Assembly (NCBI RefSeq): GCF_004087915.1
Contig: NZ_CP035108.1
Span: 2,480,001-2,544,000 of the forward strand
Direction of reading: 5' to 3'
Origin: Geovibrio thiophilus
Lineage (GTDB): Bacteria; Chrysiogenota; Deferribacteres; Deferribacterales; Geovibrionaceae
Length of the DNA: 64,000 bases
The translations under genes and the position numbers were made by a program. Shown here one piece after another: positions 18,388-29,722 of this stretch. Under the pieces are notes generated by a model, which ran no database searches, was not told the origin of the DNA, and was given only the letters and a program-made list of their open reading frames with translations. How positions within the stretch are numbered: the stretch's first letter is position 1; each line of letters begins with the position of its first letter.

Positions 18388-19257
18388 ATGATCGATAACG
18401 TAAAAAGCAGCCTGTCCATCAGCAGTCAGTGCGAGCTTTTGGGCATCAGCCGCTCCTGCTATTACTATCAAGAGTCAGGCGAGTCGGCGTTGAATCTTGA
18501 ACTCATGCGCATAATAGATAAGCAGTTTATGGCGACACCTGACTTTGGTTCCAGACAGATGGCAAAGCTTATCAGAAGGTATGGATACAATGTTAGCCGC
18601 AAGCGTGTCAGCAGGCTTATGAAGAAGATGGGCATAGCTGCTGTTTATCAGAAGCCCAAGACCAGTGTTCCACATCCGGAGCATAAGACATATCCGTATC
18701 TGCTTAGAGATATTGATATAAACCGCCCTAATCAAGTTTGGTGCTCGGATATTACCTACATACCAATGAGAAGAGGATTCCTCTATCTGGTGGCTATTAT
18801 GGATTGGTACAGCAGAAAAGTTCTCAGTTGGAGACTTTCAAACAGCCTTGATTCTGATTTCTGCGTGGCTGCGCTTGAGGAAGCCCTTGAAAAGTACGGA
18901 ACACCTGAAATCTTTAATACTGATCAGGGGAGTCAGTTTACCAGCTATGAATTTACGCAAACCCTTAAAGATGCAGGGATTAAGGTCTCTATGGACGGCA
19001 AGGGGCGTTGGATGGATAATGTCATGATTGAGCGTATCTGGCGGACATTGAAATATAGCTTTGTCTATCTCCATGCGTTTGATAACGGACACGAGCTGAA
19101 ACGAGGACTGGCGGACTGGATAAATTTCTACAATACAGGAAGACCGCATTCTTCTCTGGGCGACAGAACGCCATATGAAGCTTATAACGGATTAGAGATT
19201 CAAATCTGGAAAAAAGATGATAAAATGACTGAGAGTTTCCACCTTATTTCAGTCTAA
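18388..19257 (+). CDS. IS3-family OrfB transposase, copy 3
   Basis: 289-residue DDE transposase with all catalytic acids and the C-terminal NTGRPHSSLGDRTP motif. It is identical to the inverted copy 2, which implies recent transposition. Confidence 0.96.
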   Translation: MIDNVKSSLSISSQCELLGISRSCYYYQESGESALNLELMRIIDKQFMATPDFGSRQMAKLIRRYGYNVSRKRVSRLMKKMGIAAVYQKPKTSVPHPEHKTYPYLLRDIDINRPNQVWCSDITYIPMRRGFLYLVAIMDWYSRKVLSWRLSNSLDSDFCVAALEEALEKYGTPEIFNTDQGSQFTSYEFTQTLKDAGIKVSMDGKGRWMDNVMIERIWRTLKYSFVYLHAFDNGHELKRGLADWINFYNTGRPHSSLGDRTPYEAYNGLEIQIWKKDDKMTESFHLISV

Positions 19258-19906
19258 AAACTGTACTAAAGATGGGTACCACCTGTCTGTTAATAAAAAA
19301 GAATGCTATAAGAACAATTGATACTAACAGCAATATGTTAAATAGTGCTATCTCTTTATCTCCAATAATTTTACCAGAAAAAACAATAAGTTGTTCAATT
19401 ATGATTAAGATAAATGATATTATTAATGACACAAAACTATTTTTAAAGGTTATTGTTGTCTTGTTTATATTTTTCTTTGAATCGTCTATATTTTTAAAGT
19501 CACTGATAAATTGATCATCAAAAATAACCCCAAAAGTCTTTTCAGTAAATGTCACCTCATAAACAAACATGTTGCTTCTGAGTTCCCTCCATTCATTATC
19601 GATTGTAACAAAAACTTCTTTTGCTATGGGGATATTGCTTTTGATTTTATCTTTTATACAAGAATCGTATATAAGGGTAGCGATAGTAAGAGGAGACCAT
19701 ATTGCTAAATTTATTAAATATATTGAAAAATTACTGATTTTTTGAAATAAAATAAAGTTTATACTAATGAATAATAGCATTGTAACAATTAACATTACAA
19801 TAATTATTAATTTAGACTTTACGGGACTCCAATTTTTTCTCAAATTATTGATAGAATTTTTTGTATATAATTCTTCTAATTTTTTGCATTTCTCAAAAAA
19901 ATCCAT
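19244..19906 (-). pseudogene. Membrane protein gene truncated by IS copy 3
   Basis: ATG 19906 follows the hsdR stop by two bases and has GAGGG upstream. A longer frame from 19933 would overlap hsdR. The product has a Lys-rich N-terminus, two hydrophobic helices at residues ~35-85 and two more at ~160-205, with a soluble stretch between. The last 13 or so residues are encoded by the IS right end, so the natural C-terminus is lost. The family was not recognised. It is AT-rich and co-oriented with the restriction genes, suggesting it was a passenger of that locus. Confidence 0.7.
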
Positions 19907-19908
19907 TT

Positions 19909-22900
19909 CTAACCCTCTGCCCACTCGTTGCATAATACTGCTGCCTGTTCAAGGACAATACGTGTTGCGTCGTCGCTGGCTTCCGGCGGATAGCCGTATT
20001 TGCGGAGAATTTTCTTAACGATTACACGCAAACGGGCTTTCACTGACTCCCTTTTTGTCCAGTCAATGCTGACGTTCTTTTTTACCGCCTGCACAAGCTC
20101 AACAGCGATAACCTTCAGTTCATCCCCCATTTTCTTCAGGAGCATATCGCCAAAAGCGGCATTTTCCGTCAGAAGGGCATCATAAAAGGCTATTTCATCA
20201 TCAGACAACCCAAGACTGCCGCCCCTTCCTCTTTCCTTGTTAACATCATTTGCCAGATCTATGAGATGCTGAATAACCATGGCTGCCTCAATTGAGCGGT
20301 TCTGGTAGTTTTTCATTGATTCTTCCAGTTTCTCCATGAAAGAGCGGGCTTTCACAACATTACGCTTCAACCTGATCTTTATCTCATCTGCCAGAAGTTT
20401 CGCCAGCATCTCAACGGCAAGGTTTTTGTACGGATACTCTTTCACTTCTGCCAGAAACTCATCGGACAATATAGATATTTCAGGTTTATCCAGCCCCGCT
20501 GCCTGAAAAACATCAACAACCCCATTTGCTGACACAGCTTTTGACACAAGCTGCTTTATTGCTGTGTCCAGCTCATCGGGAGATTTTCTTTCTGTTGTGA
20601 TAGTGTTCTTTATCAGTCCTGCCTTGATCTCCTGAAATAAGCCCACATAATCCCTTATTTCCGCTGTCTGCGGCGCAGGAACAGCCAAAGCAAAGGCACG
20701 GGAAAGCTCTGTGACCATCTTTATGAAATCCATCTTACGGTCAATGGAGAGGATATGCTCCATCGCCTCGGCTATACCGTTTAAGCGGTCTTTGTCCTTT
20801 TTATTCAGGAGGGTTTCATAATCAAAATCGTGCAGAAGATCGATCACCTGTTCAAATTTTTCTATCATGTATGCGGCAGCTTCGTCTTTGTCGTGGTGTG
20901 ACTGTCCTTTGCCACCGCTTGCAGTATAGTTTCTCATAGCGTTTTTAAGGTCATCCGCAATGCCGATGTAATCAACAACCAAACCGCCGGGCTTATCCTT
21001 AAAAACACGGTTCACACGGGCAATAGCCTGCATAAGATTGTGCCCGCCCATTGGCTTATCAACATACATTGTATGCAGGCAAGGTGCATCAAAGCCCGTA
21101 AGCCACATATCACGGACAATAACCAGCTTGAAGCCGGTGTCAGGCTTCTTGAACCTGTTTGCCATCTCTTCCCGCTGCTGTTTGGTGCGTATATGCGGTT
21201 GCCATTCTGCCCTGTCCGATGCGGAGCCGGACATGACTATTTTCATAAAGCCTTTGTCATCATCTCCGTCATGCCATTCAGGGCGCAGCCTGGCTATTTC
21301 GTTATATAATTCAACACAGATGCGGCGGCTCATGCAGACTACCATGCCTTTTCCGTCCATGGCTGAAAGCCTTGCCTCGAAATGCTCAACAATATCCTTT
21401 GCCACAAGCTCAAGCCTGCTTTTAGCACCCACGAGTGCCTCAAGGGCTGTCCATTTTGCCTGTAGTTTTTGCTTTTCGTATTCTTCCTGATCTTCTGTAA
21501 CTTCTTCAAACTCAGGGTCAAGAGTCGGCTTTGTTTTCTCGTCAAACTCTATCTTGGCAAGGCGTGCCTCGTAATATATACGGACTGTCGCTCCATCCCG
21601 AACGGCATCTTCCATATCGTAAATATCTATGTATTCGCCGAAAACAGCGGTGGTCACTTTGTCTGATGTTTCGATAGGCGTTCCGGTAAAACCGATGAAT
21701 GAGGCACCGGACAGAGCATCTCTGATGTGGCGCGCGAAGCCGTCTATGAAGTCATACTGACTTCTGTGTGCCTCATCCGCCATTACTATTATGTTTCTGC
21801 GTGAGCTGAGTTCAGGATGACTGTCTTCGCCTTCCTTCGGGAAAAACTTCTGAATAGTGGAAAAAACTATCCCGCCTGAGGCGACATTAAGCAGTTCCCG
21901 CAGATGCGCTCTGCTTTCTGCCTGAACCGGCTTCTGACGAAGGAGATCGCTGCACAGCGAGAAGTTGCCGAATAGCTGATCATCGAGATCGTTTCTGTCA
22001 GTAAGAATAACGAGAGTGGGGTTGCTGAGTTCCGGCTTCTGAACAACTTTGCCTGAGTAAAAAATCATGGAAAGGCTCTTACCGCTGCCTTGAGTGTGCC
22101 AAACAACGCCAATCCGCTTATCACCTGCGGCAGAAGTTGCTGTTACGGTGCGCTCCAGAGCCTTGTTAACTGCGTGATATTGATGGTAACCCGCCATCTT
22201 TTTTATGATTTTGTCGTCACTCACTTCAAACACAATAAAGTTGCGTATTATGTCCAGAAAGCGTTCCTTCTGAAACATACCTTTCACAAGCACTTCAAGC
22301 TCAATCATGCCTCTGGGTTCTTTCTCGCCGTTAACGGTTTTCCACGGCATAAATCGCTCCCAGTCTGCGGTCAGGCTGCCTGCTGCGGCTTTATACCCGT
22401 CAGAAGCGATAAGGATTTCATTGTAATTAAAAAGGTTCGGAATGAAGCTTTTATAGTTTTGCAACTGTGTAAAGGCATCAAACATAGTTGCCTTTTCATC
22501 AGACGGGCTTTTCAGCTCAATTACGGCAAGGGGAAGCCCGTTTACGAATACCACAGCATCCGGTCTGCGGTTTTCCTTTGCCTCGGTGACGGTGAATTGG
22601 TTCGCCACCAACCAGTCGTTGTTGGAAATATCGTTAAAATCAAAGAGCTTGATAAGGGCAGTCTTCGCTTCGCCGTCTTCCTGATAAGGAATGCTTATGC
22701 CGTCTGTGATGTATTTATGGAACGTTCGGTTATTCTCTATGAGCTTTACGCTCTCAAGATTAAGCAGTTTCTTGATCGCTTCATCAATCTGGTCAATGGG
22801 TACAGATGGGTTAATCTGAGTGAGCTTTGTTTTCAGACGACCGAGAAGCACCACCTCTGACGCACTCTCCCGTTCATAATCGCCATCCTCATCATCAGTT

Positions 22901-22992
22901 TTTGTAAAATCAGGCGCAAAGGCGTACTGGTAGCCCAGTTCTTTAAAGAAATCGATCAAAACCTGTTCGAGAGTATCTTCAATGAGTTTCAT
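19909..22992 (-). CDS. hsdR: Type I restriction enzyme R subunit
   Basis: This 1027-residue protein has an N-terminal PD-(D/E)xK nuclease (RPDAVVF...AVIELKSP, residues ~140-163) and a SF2 motor. The motor has Walker A HTQGSGKS near 300, the DEAH box ([11 protein letters not shown]) and FTGTPIE. A helical C-terminal domain contacts HsdM. It translocates and cuts DNA lacking the methyl mark set by HsdMS. Its ATG overlaps the stop of the preceding RhuM gene (ATGA), so the two are translationally coupled. All motor motifs are intact. Confidence 0.96.
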   Translation of the reverse strand: MKLIEDTLEQVLIDFFKELGYQYAFAPDFTKTDDEDGDYERESASEVVLLGRLKTKLTQINPSVPIDQIDEAIKKLLNLESVKLIENNRTFHKYITDGISIPYQEDGEAKTALIKLFDFNDISNNDWLVANQFTVTEAKENRRPDAVVFVNGLPLAVIELKSPSDEKATMFDAFTQLQNYKSFIPNLFNYNEILIASDGYKAAAGSLTADWERFMPWKTVNGEKEPRGMIELEVLVKGMFQKERFLDIIRNFIVFEVSDDKIIKKMAGYHQYHAVNKALERTVTATSAAGDKRIGVVWHTQGSGKSLSMIFYSGKVVQKPELSNPTLVILTDRNDLDDQLFGNFSLCSDLLRQKPVQAESRAHLRELLNVASGGIVFSTIQKFFPKEGEDSHPELSSRRNIIVMADEAHRSQYDFIDGFARHIRDALSGASFIGFTGTPIETSDKVTTAVFGEYIDIYDMEDAVRDGATVRIYYEARLAKIEFDEKTKPTLDPEFEEVTEDQEEYEKQKLQAKWTALEALVGAKSRLELVAKDIVEHFEARLSAMDGKGMVVCMSRRICVELYNEIARLRPEWHDGDDDKGFMKIVMSGSASDRAEWQPHIRTKQQREEMANRFKKPDTGFKLVIVRDMWLTGFDAPCLHTMYVDKPMGGHNLMQAIARVNRVFKDKPGGLVVDYIGIADDLKNAMRNYTASGGKGQSHHDKDEAAAYMIEKFEQVIDLLHDFDYETLLNKKDKDRLNGIAEAMEHILSIDRKMDFIKMVTELSRAFALAVPAPQTAEIRDYVGLFQEIKAGLIKNTITTERKSPDELDTAIKQLVSKAVSANGVVDVFQAAGLDKPEISILSDEFLAEVKEYPYKNLAVEMLAKLLADEIKIRLKRNVVKARSFMEKLEESMKNYQNRSIEAAMVIQHLIDLANDVNKERGRGGSLGLSDDEIAFYDALLTENAAFGDMLLKKMGDELKVIAVELVQAVKKNVSIDWTKRESVKARLRVIVKKILRKYGYPPEASDDATRIVLEQAAVLCNEWAEG

Positions 22993-23987
22993 CCATTAAT
23001 ATCCTTTTGAAGCCCTTTTAAATCATTTTCCAGCTCTTTTAAGCTTTCTTCTTTTTCTATACGTTTCTGCTCGTCCTTGTACTTCTCGTACTCTATAGCA
23101 GCTTTCTCGTCGGCAATTGCTCTGCTGATTTTTCCGGCATGTGTCAAAAGTTCTCTGCCGTTAAGCTGTATGATAGCATCAAGCCGCTGAATCCAGTCTT
23201 TCATATACATCGGTGTACGTTGCTGAGCCATTGTCTCGGCAAAGGCAAGATATTGTTCCACAAGCAGACCAAGAAGTTTAATTTCGTCCCCATTAAGATA
23301 ATTTTTAGAGGTCGTTATGTCGCTTTTTCTAATTGGCTTGTCGCCTTTTTTGCCGTATGAGAGCATTCCCATCAGAGGAAGTGCTGCATCCGCACGTCTG
23401 TATACAAGCTCAGCGGCAGTTTGTTCGCTTACAGCCCATATCAGCTTATTCTGCACTATTTTAAAAAACTCAATTGTTTTTTCGTCTTTCGGATCGTAAT
23501 CAATGCTGGTTCTGTATATATCTTTGATTTTCTGGTAGAAAAACCTTTCAGACAGGCGGATTTCACGGATTCTCTCTTGAAGCTCGTTGAAGTAGTTCAT
23601 AGAGTTTCCGGTTTTAAACCTGTCATCGTTAAGGGCAAAACCTTTGACTATGTATTCTTTCAGTCTTTTTGTAGCCCAAATTCTAAACTGTGTGCCTTGC
23701 AGTGATTTCACTCTGTAACCAACTGATATTATTACATCAAGGCTATAATAATTAGTTGGTTTGGTAGAAAATTCGGTATTTCCGAATTTTCTCATTACAT
23801 CTTCTTCTATAAGTTCTTTTTCATCAAAAATATTTTTTATATGCTCATTAATTGTTGATTTTGCCTTACCAAACAGCTGCGCCATCTGATCTTGAGTCAG
23901 CCACACGGTATCATCCTGAAGCCTGACATCAATTTTTATGTCTCCATTTTCAGATTGGTATATCAGCAGGTCGGAGTTATTTTTCAT
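22989..23987 (-). CDS. RhuM-family protein 1
   Basis: A 332-residue RhuM (virulence-associated DNA-binding) family protein. It has an N-terminal winged HTH-like region ([13 protein letters not shown]), the [17 protein letters not shown] and [12 protein letters not shown] motifs, and a charged coiled C-terminus. ATG 23987 is preferred to 23993 because GGAG then sits at normal spacing. RhuM genes often ride inside type I restriction loci; their biochemical role is unclear. A relic of an hsdR 5' end overlaps its start, showing how it entered the locus. Confidence 0.88.
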   Translation of the reverse strand: MKNNSDLLIYQSENGDIKIDVRLQDDTVWLTQDQMAQLFGKAKSTINEHIKNIFDEKELIEEDVMRKFGNTEFSTKPTNYYSLDVIISVGYRVKSLQGTQFRIWATKRLKEYIVKGFALNDDRFKTGNSMNYFNELQERIREIRLSERFFYQKIKDIYRTSIDYDPKDEKTIEFFKIVQNKLIWAVSEQTAAELVYRRADAALPLMGMLSYGKKGDKPIRKSDITTSKNYLNGDEIKLLGLLVEQYLAFAETMAQQRTPMYMKDWIQRLDAIIQLNGRELLTHAGKISRAIADEKAAIEYEKYKDEQKRIEKEESLKELENDLKGLQKDING

Positions 23988-24078
23988 GCGCATCTCCGGC
24001 TAAAATGTATTCACACCCAAGTTCTTTAAAGAAATCGATCAAAACCTGTTCGAGGGTATCTTCAGTGGGTTTAGTCAT
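23977..24078 (-). pseudogene. Relic of an hsdR 5' end
   Basis: A 33-codon frame begins [20 protein letters not shown], matching residues 5-20 of the intact HsdR ([16 protein letters not shown]) exactly at protein level and almost exactly in DNA. It then diverges and stops inside rhuM. It marks a second hsdR start left behind when rhuM was inserted or when two loci recombined. Confidence 0.85.
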
Positions 24079-24084
24079 AGCAAC

Positions 24085-25101
24085 CTAATCTTCCATGAGT
24101 GTGTTAAGTCTATTTTTTGCATATGTGCAGCCATAGTTTTGACTGTTGCTATTATAAGCTTCTTTTATTAATTCTTTTTCTTCATCCGAAAACGGAGTAA
24201 TCTCTTCAAGTTTTTGGAAATTGGCTTTTGAATTCGCAAATGAAGATGAGTTTTTGAAGTTAAAGATTATCCCATTAAAAAGCTCATGCCTCTTGCAGTG
24301 CTTCTTAAATAGGATAGAAAAGATTTTTTCAGCTTTTTTAGAATCTGTCTTCCCAATGCAGCTTATACCTTGCCATTTACCAAAGAAGCCATATGGATCT
24401 CTACCTAGTCTTAATGAGATAATTGGAACCCTTCTTCCAAAAGCGATACCAACTTCTTGATCAGTCCACTCACTCTCGTGGAAGTCAGGAGTAAGTAAGG
24501 CTACAAGCGCATCCATACTTGAAAGAGCTCTTTCAATTTCTGTCTGCCATTCAGCGGAAGGAGTGATATCTTCATGAGCAACAAAAGCCCTTATCCCAAA
24601 TTTAGCAAGCTCATCCTTGAGTATTTTCGTTTCTTTTTTATAGTTAGCTTTATGACTAAGAAAAAGCCTTAACCCCGGTTTCTCCCACAGGTCATCGTAT
24701 TCAGACGCTTGGACTATATCTCCCTTAAGGTCTCTTGCAGCAGTTACACCATCATCTTCTCGCCAATTTGGATTAAATGAATTTTCATCTGTTTCCAAAT
24801 ATACATTTGACACATATTCGTTGTGTATATTAAGTTGTTTATTTATTAGCTCTAAAATTTCTTTATCTATTCCATCTTTTTCAATCAACTCACAAGCTAA
24901 AGAATCAGATATTTTAAAATAAATATCATGACCATACACTCCGCCATTCCAGTTATCATAATCAACAGCTTCGTCAATTCGATATTGAGATTTAATGACT
25001 TTGGCATGTTCAAGCATTTCCTTTGATTTATAATACTTGTAAAGTGTAGCTATTATCGGTTCTATTTTATTTTTTATCTTAAAAGTTTGTAATTCAGACA
25101 T
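24085..25101 (-). CDS. TIR-domain protein
   Basis: This 338-residue protein has an unrecognised N-terminal ~140 residues. A TIR domain follows (GLRLFLSHKA, FGIRAFVAHEDI, ALVALLTPDF, SEWTDQEVGIA; residues ~143-245). The Glu of TDQEVG lies where bacterial TIR NADases carry their catalytic residue. A short C-terminal region is unassigned. Bacterial TIR proteins often deplete NAD or make signal nucleotides during phage defence. It lies between a phosphatase gene (7 bp) and RhuM inside a type I restriction locus, which supports a defence role but does not prove it. GAGG precedes the ATG. Confidence 0.85.
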   Translation of the reverse strand: MSELQTFKIKNKIEPIIATLYKYYKSKEMLEHAKVIKSQYRIDEAVDYDNWNGGVYGHDIYFKISDSLACELIEKDGIDKEILELINKQLNIHNEYVSNVYLETDENSFNPNWREDDGVTAARDLKGDIVQASEYDDLWEKPGLRLFLSHKANYKKETKILKDELAKFGIRAFVAHEDITPSAEWQTEIERALSSMDALVALLTPDFHESEWTDQEVGIAFGRRVPIISLRLGRDPYGFFGKWQGISCIGKTDSKKAEKIFSILFKKHCKRHELFNGIIFNFKNSSSFANSKANFQKLEEITPFSDEEKELIKEAYNSNSQNYGCTYAKNRLNTLMED

Positions 25102-25108
25102 AATTGCC

Positions 25109-25588
25109 TCATAATACCATTATTTCATTCCAATAATTACCAAGATACAACTCAAAGCCAATACCAATTTGTGCTGGTGTATAAATATTTTTAAACTCTG
25201 TATATGCTATCTTAAAATCATTATTCTTAATCATGTTCTTTTTAGCCATATATGCTAAAGCAACCCCGGCGGAACGAGACTGCCCTTGGTTGCAATGAAT
25301 CAAAACTTTTCTCTGAGGTATTTGCTCGTCAAGAAATTCAAATGCAGCCTTCATTATTGGATGAGTAAAATTTGGAAGGAACATTCTCTCCATGTCTACT
25401 AGATTCAAAAATAAGTGATTCTTTTCAAAATGCACTAAATAACTTGGATGGTTCTGTGGAAGAGCTTTCTTATAACGAAGAAATTTTTGGTGACAGCTCT
25501 TACAAGCATGAACAATTGCCCACTCGGAATCACACATTGAGCAACTCGTGTCATTTCCAACATATAAGTTTTTAATAACTTCAATCAT
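25109..25588 (-). CDS. Dual-specificity phosphatase-like protein
   Basis: About 159 residues from ATG 25588, which directly follows the hsdS stop and has GAGGTG upstream. The active-site loop HCNQGQSRSAG (HC-x5-R) lies near residue 100. An upstream FLNLVDM and the N-terminal MIEVIKNLYVG match the dual-specificity phosphatase family found on phages and plasmids. Four extra cysteines (CSMC and CKSC) in residues ~15-35 could bind a metal. It may dephosphorylate proteins or nucleotide derivatives. Tight coupling with hsdS and the TIR gene suggests a joint function. Confidence 0.83.
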   Translation of the reverse strand: MIEVIKNLYVGNDTSCSMCDSEWAIVHACKSCHQKFLRYKKALPQNHPSYLVHFEKNHLFLNLVDMERMFLPNFTHPIMKAAFEFLDEQIPQRKVLIHCNQGQSRSAGVALAYMAKKNMIKNNDFKIAYTEFKNIYTPAQIGIGFELYLGNYWNEIMVL

Positions 25589-25589
25589 A

Positions 25590-26870
25590 CTACACCTCAA
25601 TTTTTCCGCTGATGAGTTTTGGGAGCAAGGAGTCTCTAATTACACTTAATTCAATATTCTGTTTTCTATTCAGATCTATTTTCACAAGCAAATCAGCAGT
25701 CGTAATAGAGAATGCTTTCACTATGTTTTCAGGAGGAATTACAAATTCTATATTTGCAACAACCTCTGGTCTTACGGCGGGGTAAGCCGCACCATCAGCT
25801 AAATGAGCAAAATAATCTATTGAGGAGTCTTGCGTCAGTGCTAAAAATACAAACTCTTTGAAGTCAAATTGTTTAGGGGTCATTACTGCAAAACCAGTGC
25901 TTCCTGTAAGTCCATCGTCAGAAATATAGGCAAAAGACCTATTGCCCGGTCTCACAGTTCCTATGATGGTGTCACCAATAGAAAGAACTCTTCTTGCTCT
26001 GCTTGGCGCTTCCGGAAATAAATATTCTATGACTAAACTTATCTCTCCATTTTTCGTGTTTGCTAAATCTATATATTTTATTTTTTTGGGAGCATTCTTA
26101 TTCGTCCAAGACTTAGAGTTTAAATCTGCTAAACAGCTTATAGGTTTAACTTCCCAGCCTTTGGGGATGGGTTTGTTTAGTTGGTCGGAGTGGACAAATT
26201 CGCTGGGGAAGAGGTCGGCGATTTCGTCCGGCATACCTGCGGGCTTTTCGCCTCTGGCTTTTGCATGCACAGGGTCAAAATCCACAAACCAGCTCTTGAA
26301 AATAGCTCTCGCCATCTCCTCCAGCGTCTCATTCATCTTTCGGTTTAGTTCAATCTTGTCATCAAGGGATTGCAAAATATCTGAAATTGATTCCTGTGTT
26401 TCTAGGTCTGGCAACATTATTAACGCTTTCTTAAAATCTCTAAGAACTACACGGGGAATTGCCGCACCAGAAATGAAATTTGTTTTCAAGTAACCAATTG
26501 TCCTATTAGACGAAAAATAGTACTTTAAAAATCTTGAATCAATTAATGTAGTATTAGGTCTTAAAATTGCGACAGAAGACAGTAGAACTACCTCGACAGG
26601 TTCTATTATATTGCATACAGTGTCTAAGGCACTATTGCCATCTTTAGCAATCAAGACATCCCCAACTTCAGGTTGACACCCTTGCTTAACGAGCATTTCA
26701 TAGTCCACATTTGAAATTTTTCTCGCTGTTTCTATATTTAAGCCAAAAGGTGTAAGGTCTTTAACAGATACCATTGACATTCCAATATCAACTGACTTAG
26801 GGCTTTGATGAGCTCCATCTGTTATTTTCAAGCAGACATCGTCTAAAGTATACTCTCTCCACTCACCCAT
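25590..26870 (-). CDS. hsdS: Type I restriction specificity subunit
   Basis: About 426 residues starting MGEWREYTLDDV at ATG 26870, one base after the rhuM-2 stop; a longer frame to 26981 would overlap rhuM. It shows two target-recognition domains, each followed by a conserved coiled spacer (SISDILQSLDDKIELNRKMNETL near 200-230, and the terminal LNRKQNIELSVIRDSLLPKLISGKI). The central KSWFVDFDPVHAK segment is typical of HsdS. It directs HsdM and HsdR to the bipartite target. The target sequence cannot be predicted here. Confidence 0.95.
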   Translation of the reverse strand: MGEWREYTLDDVCLKITDGAHQSPKSVDIGMSMVSVKDLTPFGLNIETARKISNVDYEMLVKQGCQPEVGDVLIAKDGNSALDTVCNIIEPVEVVLLSSVAILRPNTTLIDSRFLKYYFSSNRTIGYLKTNFISGAAIPRVVLRDFKKALIMLPDLETQESISDILQSLDDKIELNRKMNETLEEMARAIFKSWFVDFDPVHAKARGEKPAGMPDEIADLFPSEFVHSDQLNKPIPKGWEVKPISCLADLNSKSWTNKNAPKKIKYIDLANTKNGEISLVIEYLFPEAPSRARRVLSIGDTIIGTVRPGNRSFAYISDDGLTGSTGFAVMTPKQFDFKEFVFLALTQDSSIDYFAHLADGAAYPAVRPEVVANIEFVIPPENIVKAFSITTADLLVKIDLNRKQNIELSVIRDSLLPKLISGKIEV

Positions 26871-26871
26871 C

Positions 26872-27912
26872 CTACTCACCCTTTCCCAGCTTGCGGGTTT
26901 TGCTGACAAGTTTGTCAAAATCACTTGTGGGTGCTTCCGCTTCCAGCTTTTTCTGTTTTTCCGTATATTTCGCAAACTCACCGAGGGCTAGCTTCTTTGC
27001 CACTTCTGCGGATATTCTGCCTGCGTTGTTCAGCACATCCATTTCATTAAACTGTAAGAAGCTGTCCAGCTTGTCCGCCCATTCCTTCATGGTCATGGTC
27101 TGCCTTCTGCTTGCCTGTAGCTCGGCATAATCCAGATACATTACAACAATCCTGTTCAGTTCTTTCAGTTCTGTTTCTGCCAGGTAGTTTTTGGCAGTTT
27201 CAACATCTCTGCTTCTGATTTTTCCATGCGGAGAGTTTTTCCATGTCTGCAAGCCCATGTTCGGCTTATCTGCTTTTGCCCTCTCGGCGATGAGTTCTGC
27301 CGCAGTATGTCCGTGTATTGCCCAGTGGAGCTTATTCTGCACGGTGGCATAAAACTCTCTTGAAATGTCAGAATCTTTATCGTAATCAATGCTGCACTGA
27401 GCGTATATATCCGTAATTTTCTGATAAAATCTTCGTTCGGATGCTCTGATGTCCCGTATGCGTTCCAGCAGCTCATCAAAGTAATCCTCACCAAGGTTGC
27501 GCCCATCCTTCAATCGCTCGTCATCCATAGTGAAGCCTTTCACCATGTATTCGGTCAATCTCTCTGTCGCCCACTGGCGGAACTGTGTACCGCGTTTTGA
27601 ACGTACACGATAACCGACAGCGATGATCATTTCGAGGTTGTAATGGTCTATTAAACGCTCAACCTCTCTCCTGCCTTCGGTTTGAACTATTAAGTATTTC
27701 TTAATAGTTGCCTCTGGAGGCTGTTCTCCATCTTCATAAATACTTTTAATATGCTGATTAATATTCGGAACAGTAGACTGATAAAGCTCTGCGAGTGCTT
27801 TCTGGCTCATCCATACCGTTTCATCCTGAATACGCACCTGTATTTTTGTCTTGCCGTCATCCGCTTCATAAAAAAGAAAGTCTGTATTTGGTGATGCAGG
27901 GGGGTTAGTCAT
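26872..27912 (-). CDS. RhuM-family protein 2
   Basis: A 346-residue RhuM-family protein, clearly homologous but not close to the one at 22989. It shares [36 protein letters not shown] and [12 protein letters not shown] 27912 overlaps the hsdM stop (ATGACTAA) and has GGGGAGG upstream, so it is translationally coupled to hsdM. Its place between hsdM and hsdS is a known pattern for this family. Confidence 0.88.
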   Translation of the reverse strand: MTNPPASPNTDFLFYEADDGKTKIQVRIQDETVWMSQKALAELYQSTVPNINQHIKSIYEDGEQPPEATIKKYLIVQTEGRREVERLIDHYNLEMIIAVGYRVRSKRGTQFRQWATERLTEYMVKGFTMDDERLKDGRNLGEDYFDELLERIRDIRASERRFYQKITDIYAQCSIDYDKDSDISREFYATVQNKLHWAIHGHTAAELIAERAKADKPNMGLQTWKNSPHGKIRSRDVETAKNYLAETELKELNRIVVMYLDYAELQASRRQTMTMKEWADKLDSFLQFNEMDVLNNAGRISAEVAKKLALGEFAKYTEKQKKLEAEAPTSDFDKLVSKTRKLGKGE

Positions 27913-29464
27913 TTTTAACCTCCCCATAGCCCAGCCTCGCCAGATTTTCCTTAATCACTGCATCCAGTCTTTCTCCCTCTGCCATCTGCTTATAAAGCTC
28001 GGCAGAGAGGCGTTTCATTTTCTCATCAAAAGGTTCGCCGTCATCCTCAACCTCTTCCGCCCCGACATAGCGTCCGGGAGTGAGGACATAATCATGCTCT
28101 CTTATTGTTTCTATCGCTACGGATTTGCAGAAGCCTGCAGTGTCTTTATATTCTTCAAACTTTTCTTTGCTTCGCCATAAATGATATGTCCCTGCTATTT
28201 TCCTTAAATCTTCATCATCAAGCACACGGTGGACTCTGTCTTCCAACCTGCCCATTTTTCGGGCATCAATAAATAGCGTCTCCCCTTTGCGCTCCCTGTG
28301 CCCGTTTCTGCCTTTATTGCGGGCTATAAACCACAGGCAGACAGGAATCTGTGTTGTATAAAAAAGCTGACCGGGTAAAGCAATCATACAGTCCACAAGA
28401 TCTGCCTCTATTATGTTCTTTCTTATTTCGCCTTCGCCGCTTGTGTTGCTGCTCATTGAGCCGTTAGCAAGGACAAAGCCGGCCACACCGTTAGGTGCAA
28501 GGTGGTGTATGAAATGCTGTATCCATGCATAGTTTGCGTTGTTCTCCGGCGGAGTGCCATATTTCCAGCGCAAATCATTTTTCAGTCTGTTTCCGCCCCA
28601 ATCGCTTGTATTAAAAGGCGGGTTAGCGAGGATGAAGTCTGCCTTGAGATCCTTATGCAGATCATTTGTGAAAGAATCTGCCCACTCACCGCCGAGATTA
28701 GCCTCTATGCCCCTTATGGCTAGGTTCATCTTAGCCAGCCGCCATGTGGTAGCGTTGTATTCCTGCCCATAAACAGAAATATCTCTCAGCTTTCCGCCAT
28801 GTTCAGTGGCAAACTTTTCAGACTGAACAAACATACCGCCTGAACCGCAGCACGGGTCATAAACTCTGCCCTTATACGGCTCAATCATTTCAACCAGAAG
28901 CTTAACCACGCACTCAGGAGTATAAAATTCACCGCCGGATCTGCCCTCTTTTGCCGCAAACTTGCCGAGGAAATATTCATACACTCTGCCTAAAAGGTCT
29001 TTAGATGTCTTGGTTCTGTCAATAAGAGGAATAGAGCCGATGATGTCCAGCAATTCACCGAGGCGGGTTTTATCAATTTCCGGGCGTGCATATGTTTTCG
29101 GAAGAATGTTTTTGAGGATTTTGTTCTCTTTCTCAATGGCAATCATAGCATCATCAAGGATTTTACCTATTTCAGGAGACTTCGCCTTCGCAACAAGGCT
29201 GTCCCAGCGAGCCTCCGAAGGAACCCAGAATATATTATCACTGGTATATTCATCACGATCTTCCGGGTCGGTGTATTCCGTGTCTTTAGTCGCAAGGAGA
29301 GCGTCATATTTTGCCTGAAAAGAGTCTGAAATATATTTAAGAAATATAAGTCCCAAGACCACATGCTTATACTCTGAAGCATCCACATTTCCACGGAGCT
29401 TGTCCGCCGCCAGCCAGAGTTTGTCTTCAAAACCTATAGTTGCACTGCCGTTCTGCTTTGCCAT
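27905..29464 (-). CDS. hsdM: Type I restriction N6-adenine methyltransferase subunit
   Basis: This 519-residue protein has the HsdM N-terminal helical domain. The SAM-binding motif [10 protein letters not shown] lies near residue 195 and the catalytic NPPF motif in [12 protein letters not shown] near 270. It methylates adenine in the target defined by HsdS and is the first gene of the leftward restriction locus. All motifs are intact. Confidence 0.97.
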   Translation of the reverse strand: MAKQNGSATIGFEDKLWLAADKLRGNVDASEYKHVVLGLIFLKYISDSFQAKYDALLATKDTEYTDPEDRDEYTSDNIFWVPSEARWDSLVAKAKSPEIGKILDDAMIAIEKENKILKNILPKTYARPEIDKTRLGELLDIIGSIPLIDRTKTSKDLLGRVYEYFLGKFAAKEGRSGGEFYTPECVVKLLVEMIEPYKGRVYDPCCGSGGMFVQSEKFATEHGGKLRDISVYGQEYNATTWRLAKMNLAIRGIEANLGGEWADSFTNDLHKDLKADFILANPPFNTSDWGGNRLKNDLRWKYGTPPENNANYAWIQHFIHHLAPNGVAGFVLANGSMSSNTSGEGEIRKNIIEADLVDCMIALPGQLFYTTQIPVCLWFIARNKGRNGHRERKGETLFIDARKMGRLEDRVHRVLDDEDLRKIAGTYHLWRSKEKFEEYKDTAGFCKSVAIETIREHDYVLTPGRYVGAEEVEDDGEPFDEKMKRLSAELYKQMAEGERLDAVIKENLARLGYGEVKND

Positions 29465-29581
29465 TTATTTCACCAAGAAAGTCAGGATTATTTGTCTTAT
29501 TATAAATAACAAATATCCGCTCTGAAAACAAGGCAGGATAAGGAGTTAGGAAATAAGTGAGAAATGCGGCAGGGACATGTT

Positions 29582-29722
29582 CTATCCCTCATACATCATG
29601 GCTTCGGTGAACTTCTGCTGGATGTATCCGTGGGAGATTTTGACTTTGTGGTGTTTGGCAAGGTATTCGGAGATCTCCCTCCAGGAAAGACCGTCCTCAA
29701 GATAGAGTTTTTTGTATTTTAG
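29582..29722 (-). pseudogene. 3' fragment of a small DNA-binding gene
   Basis: A stop-free frame encodes KYKKLYLEDGLSWREISEYL and then continues to YIQQKFTEAMMYEG before a TAG. The WREISEYLA part resembles an HTH-type segment. An in-frame stop precedes it and no start codon is available, so it appears to be the remnant of a truncated gene at the edge of the restriction locus. Confidence 0.5.

Larger units (their letters stand above)
18013..19286 (+). mobile_element. IS3-family element, copy 3, intact
   Basis: Complete element of about 1.26 kb with imperfect terminal inverted repeats (AGGTGGTCCCCA at the left, AGGTGGTACCCA read inward from the right). It lies divergently upstream of the second barrel gene. 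Its right end falls inside a membrane-protein gene read from 19906. No short direct repeat is obvious at the ends. Confidence 0.94.

Noticed and set aside
18000-19300. Target-site duplication around IS copy 3
   Set aside because: Neither 3- nor 4-bp direct repeats could be matched at the ends. The few bases shared by all copies appear to be part of the element.
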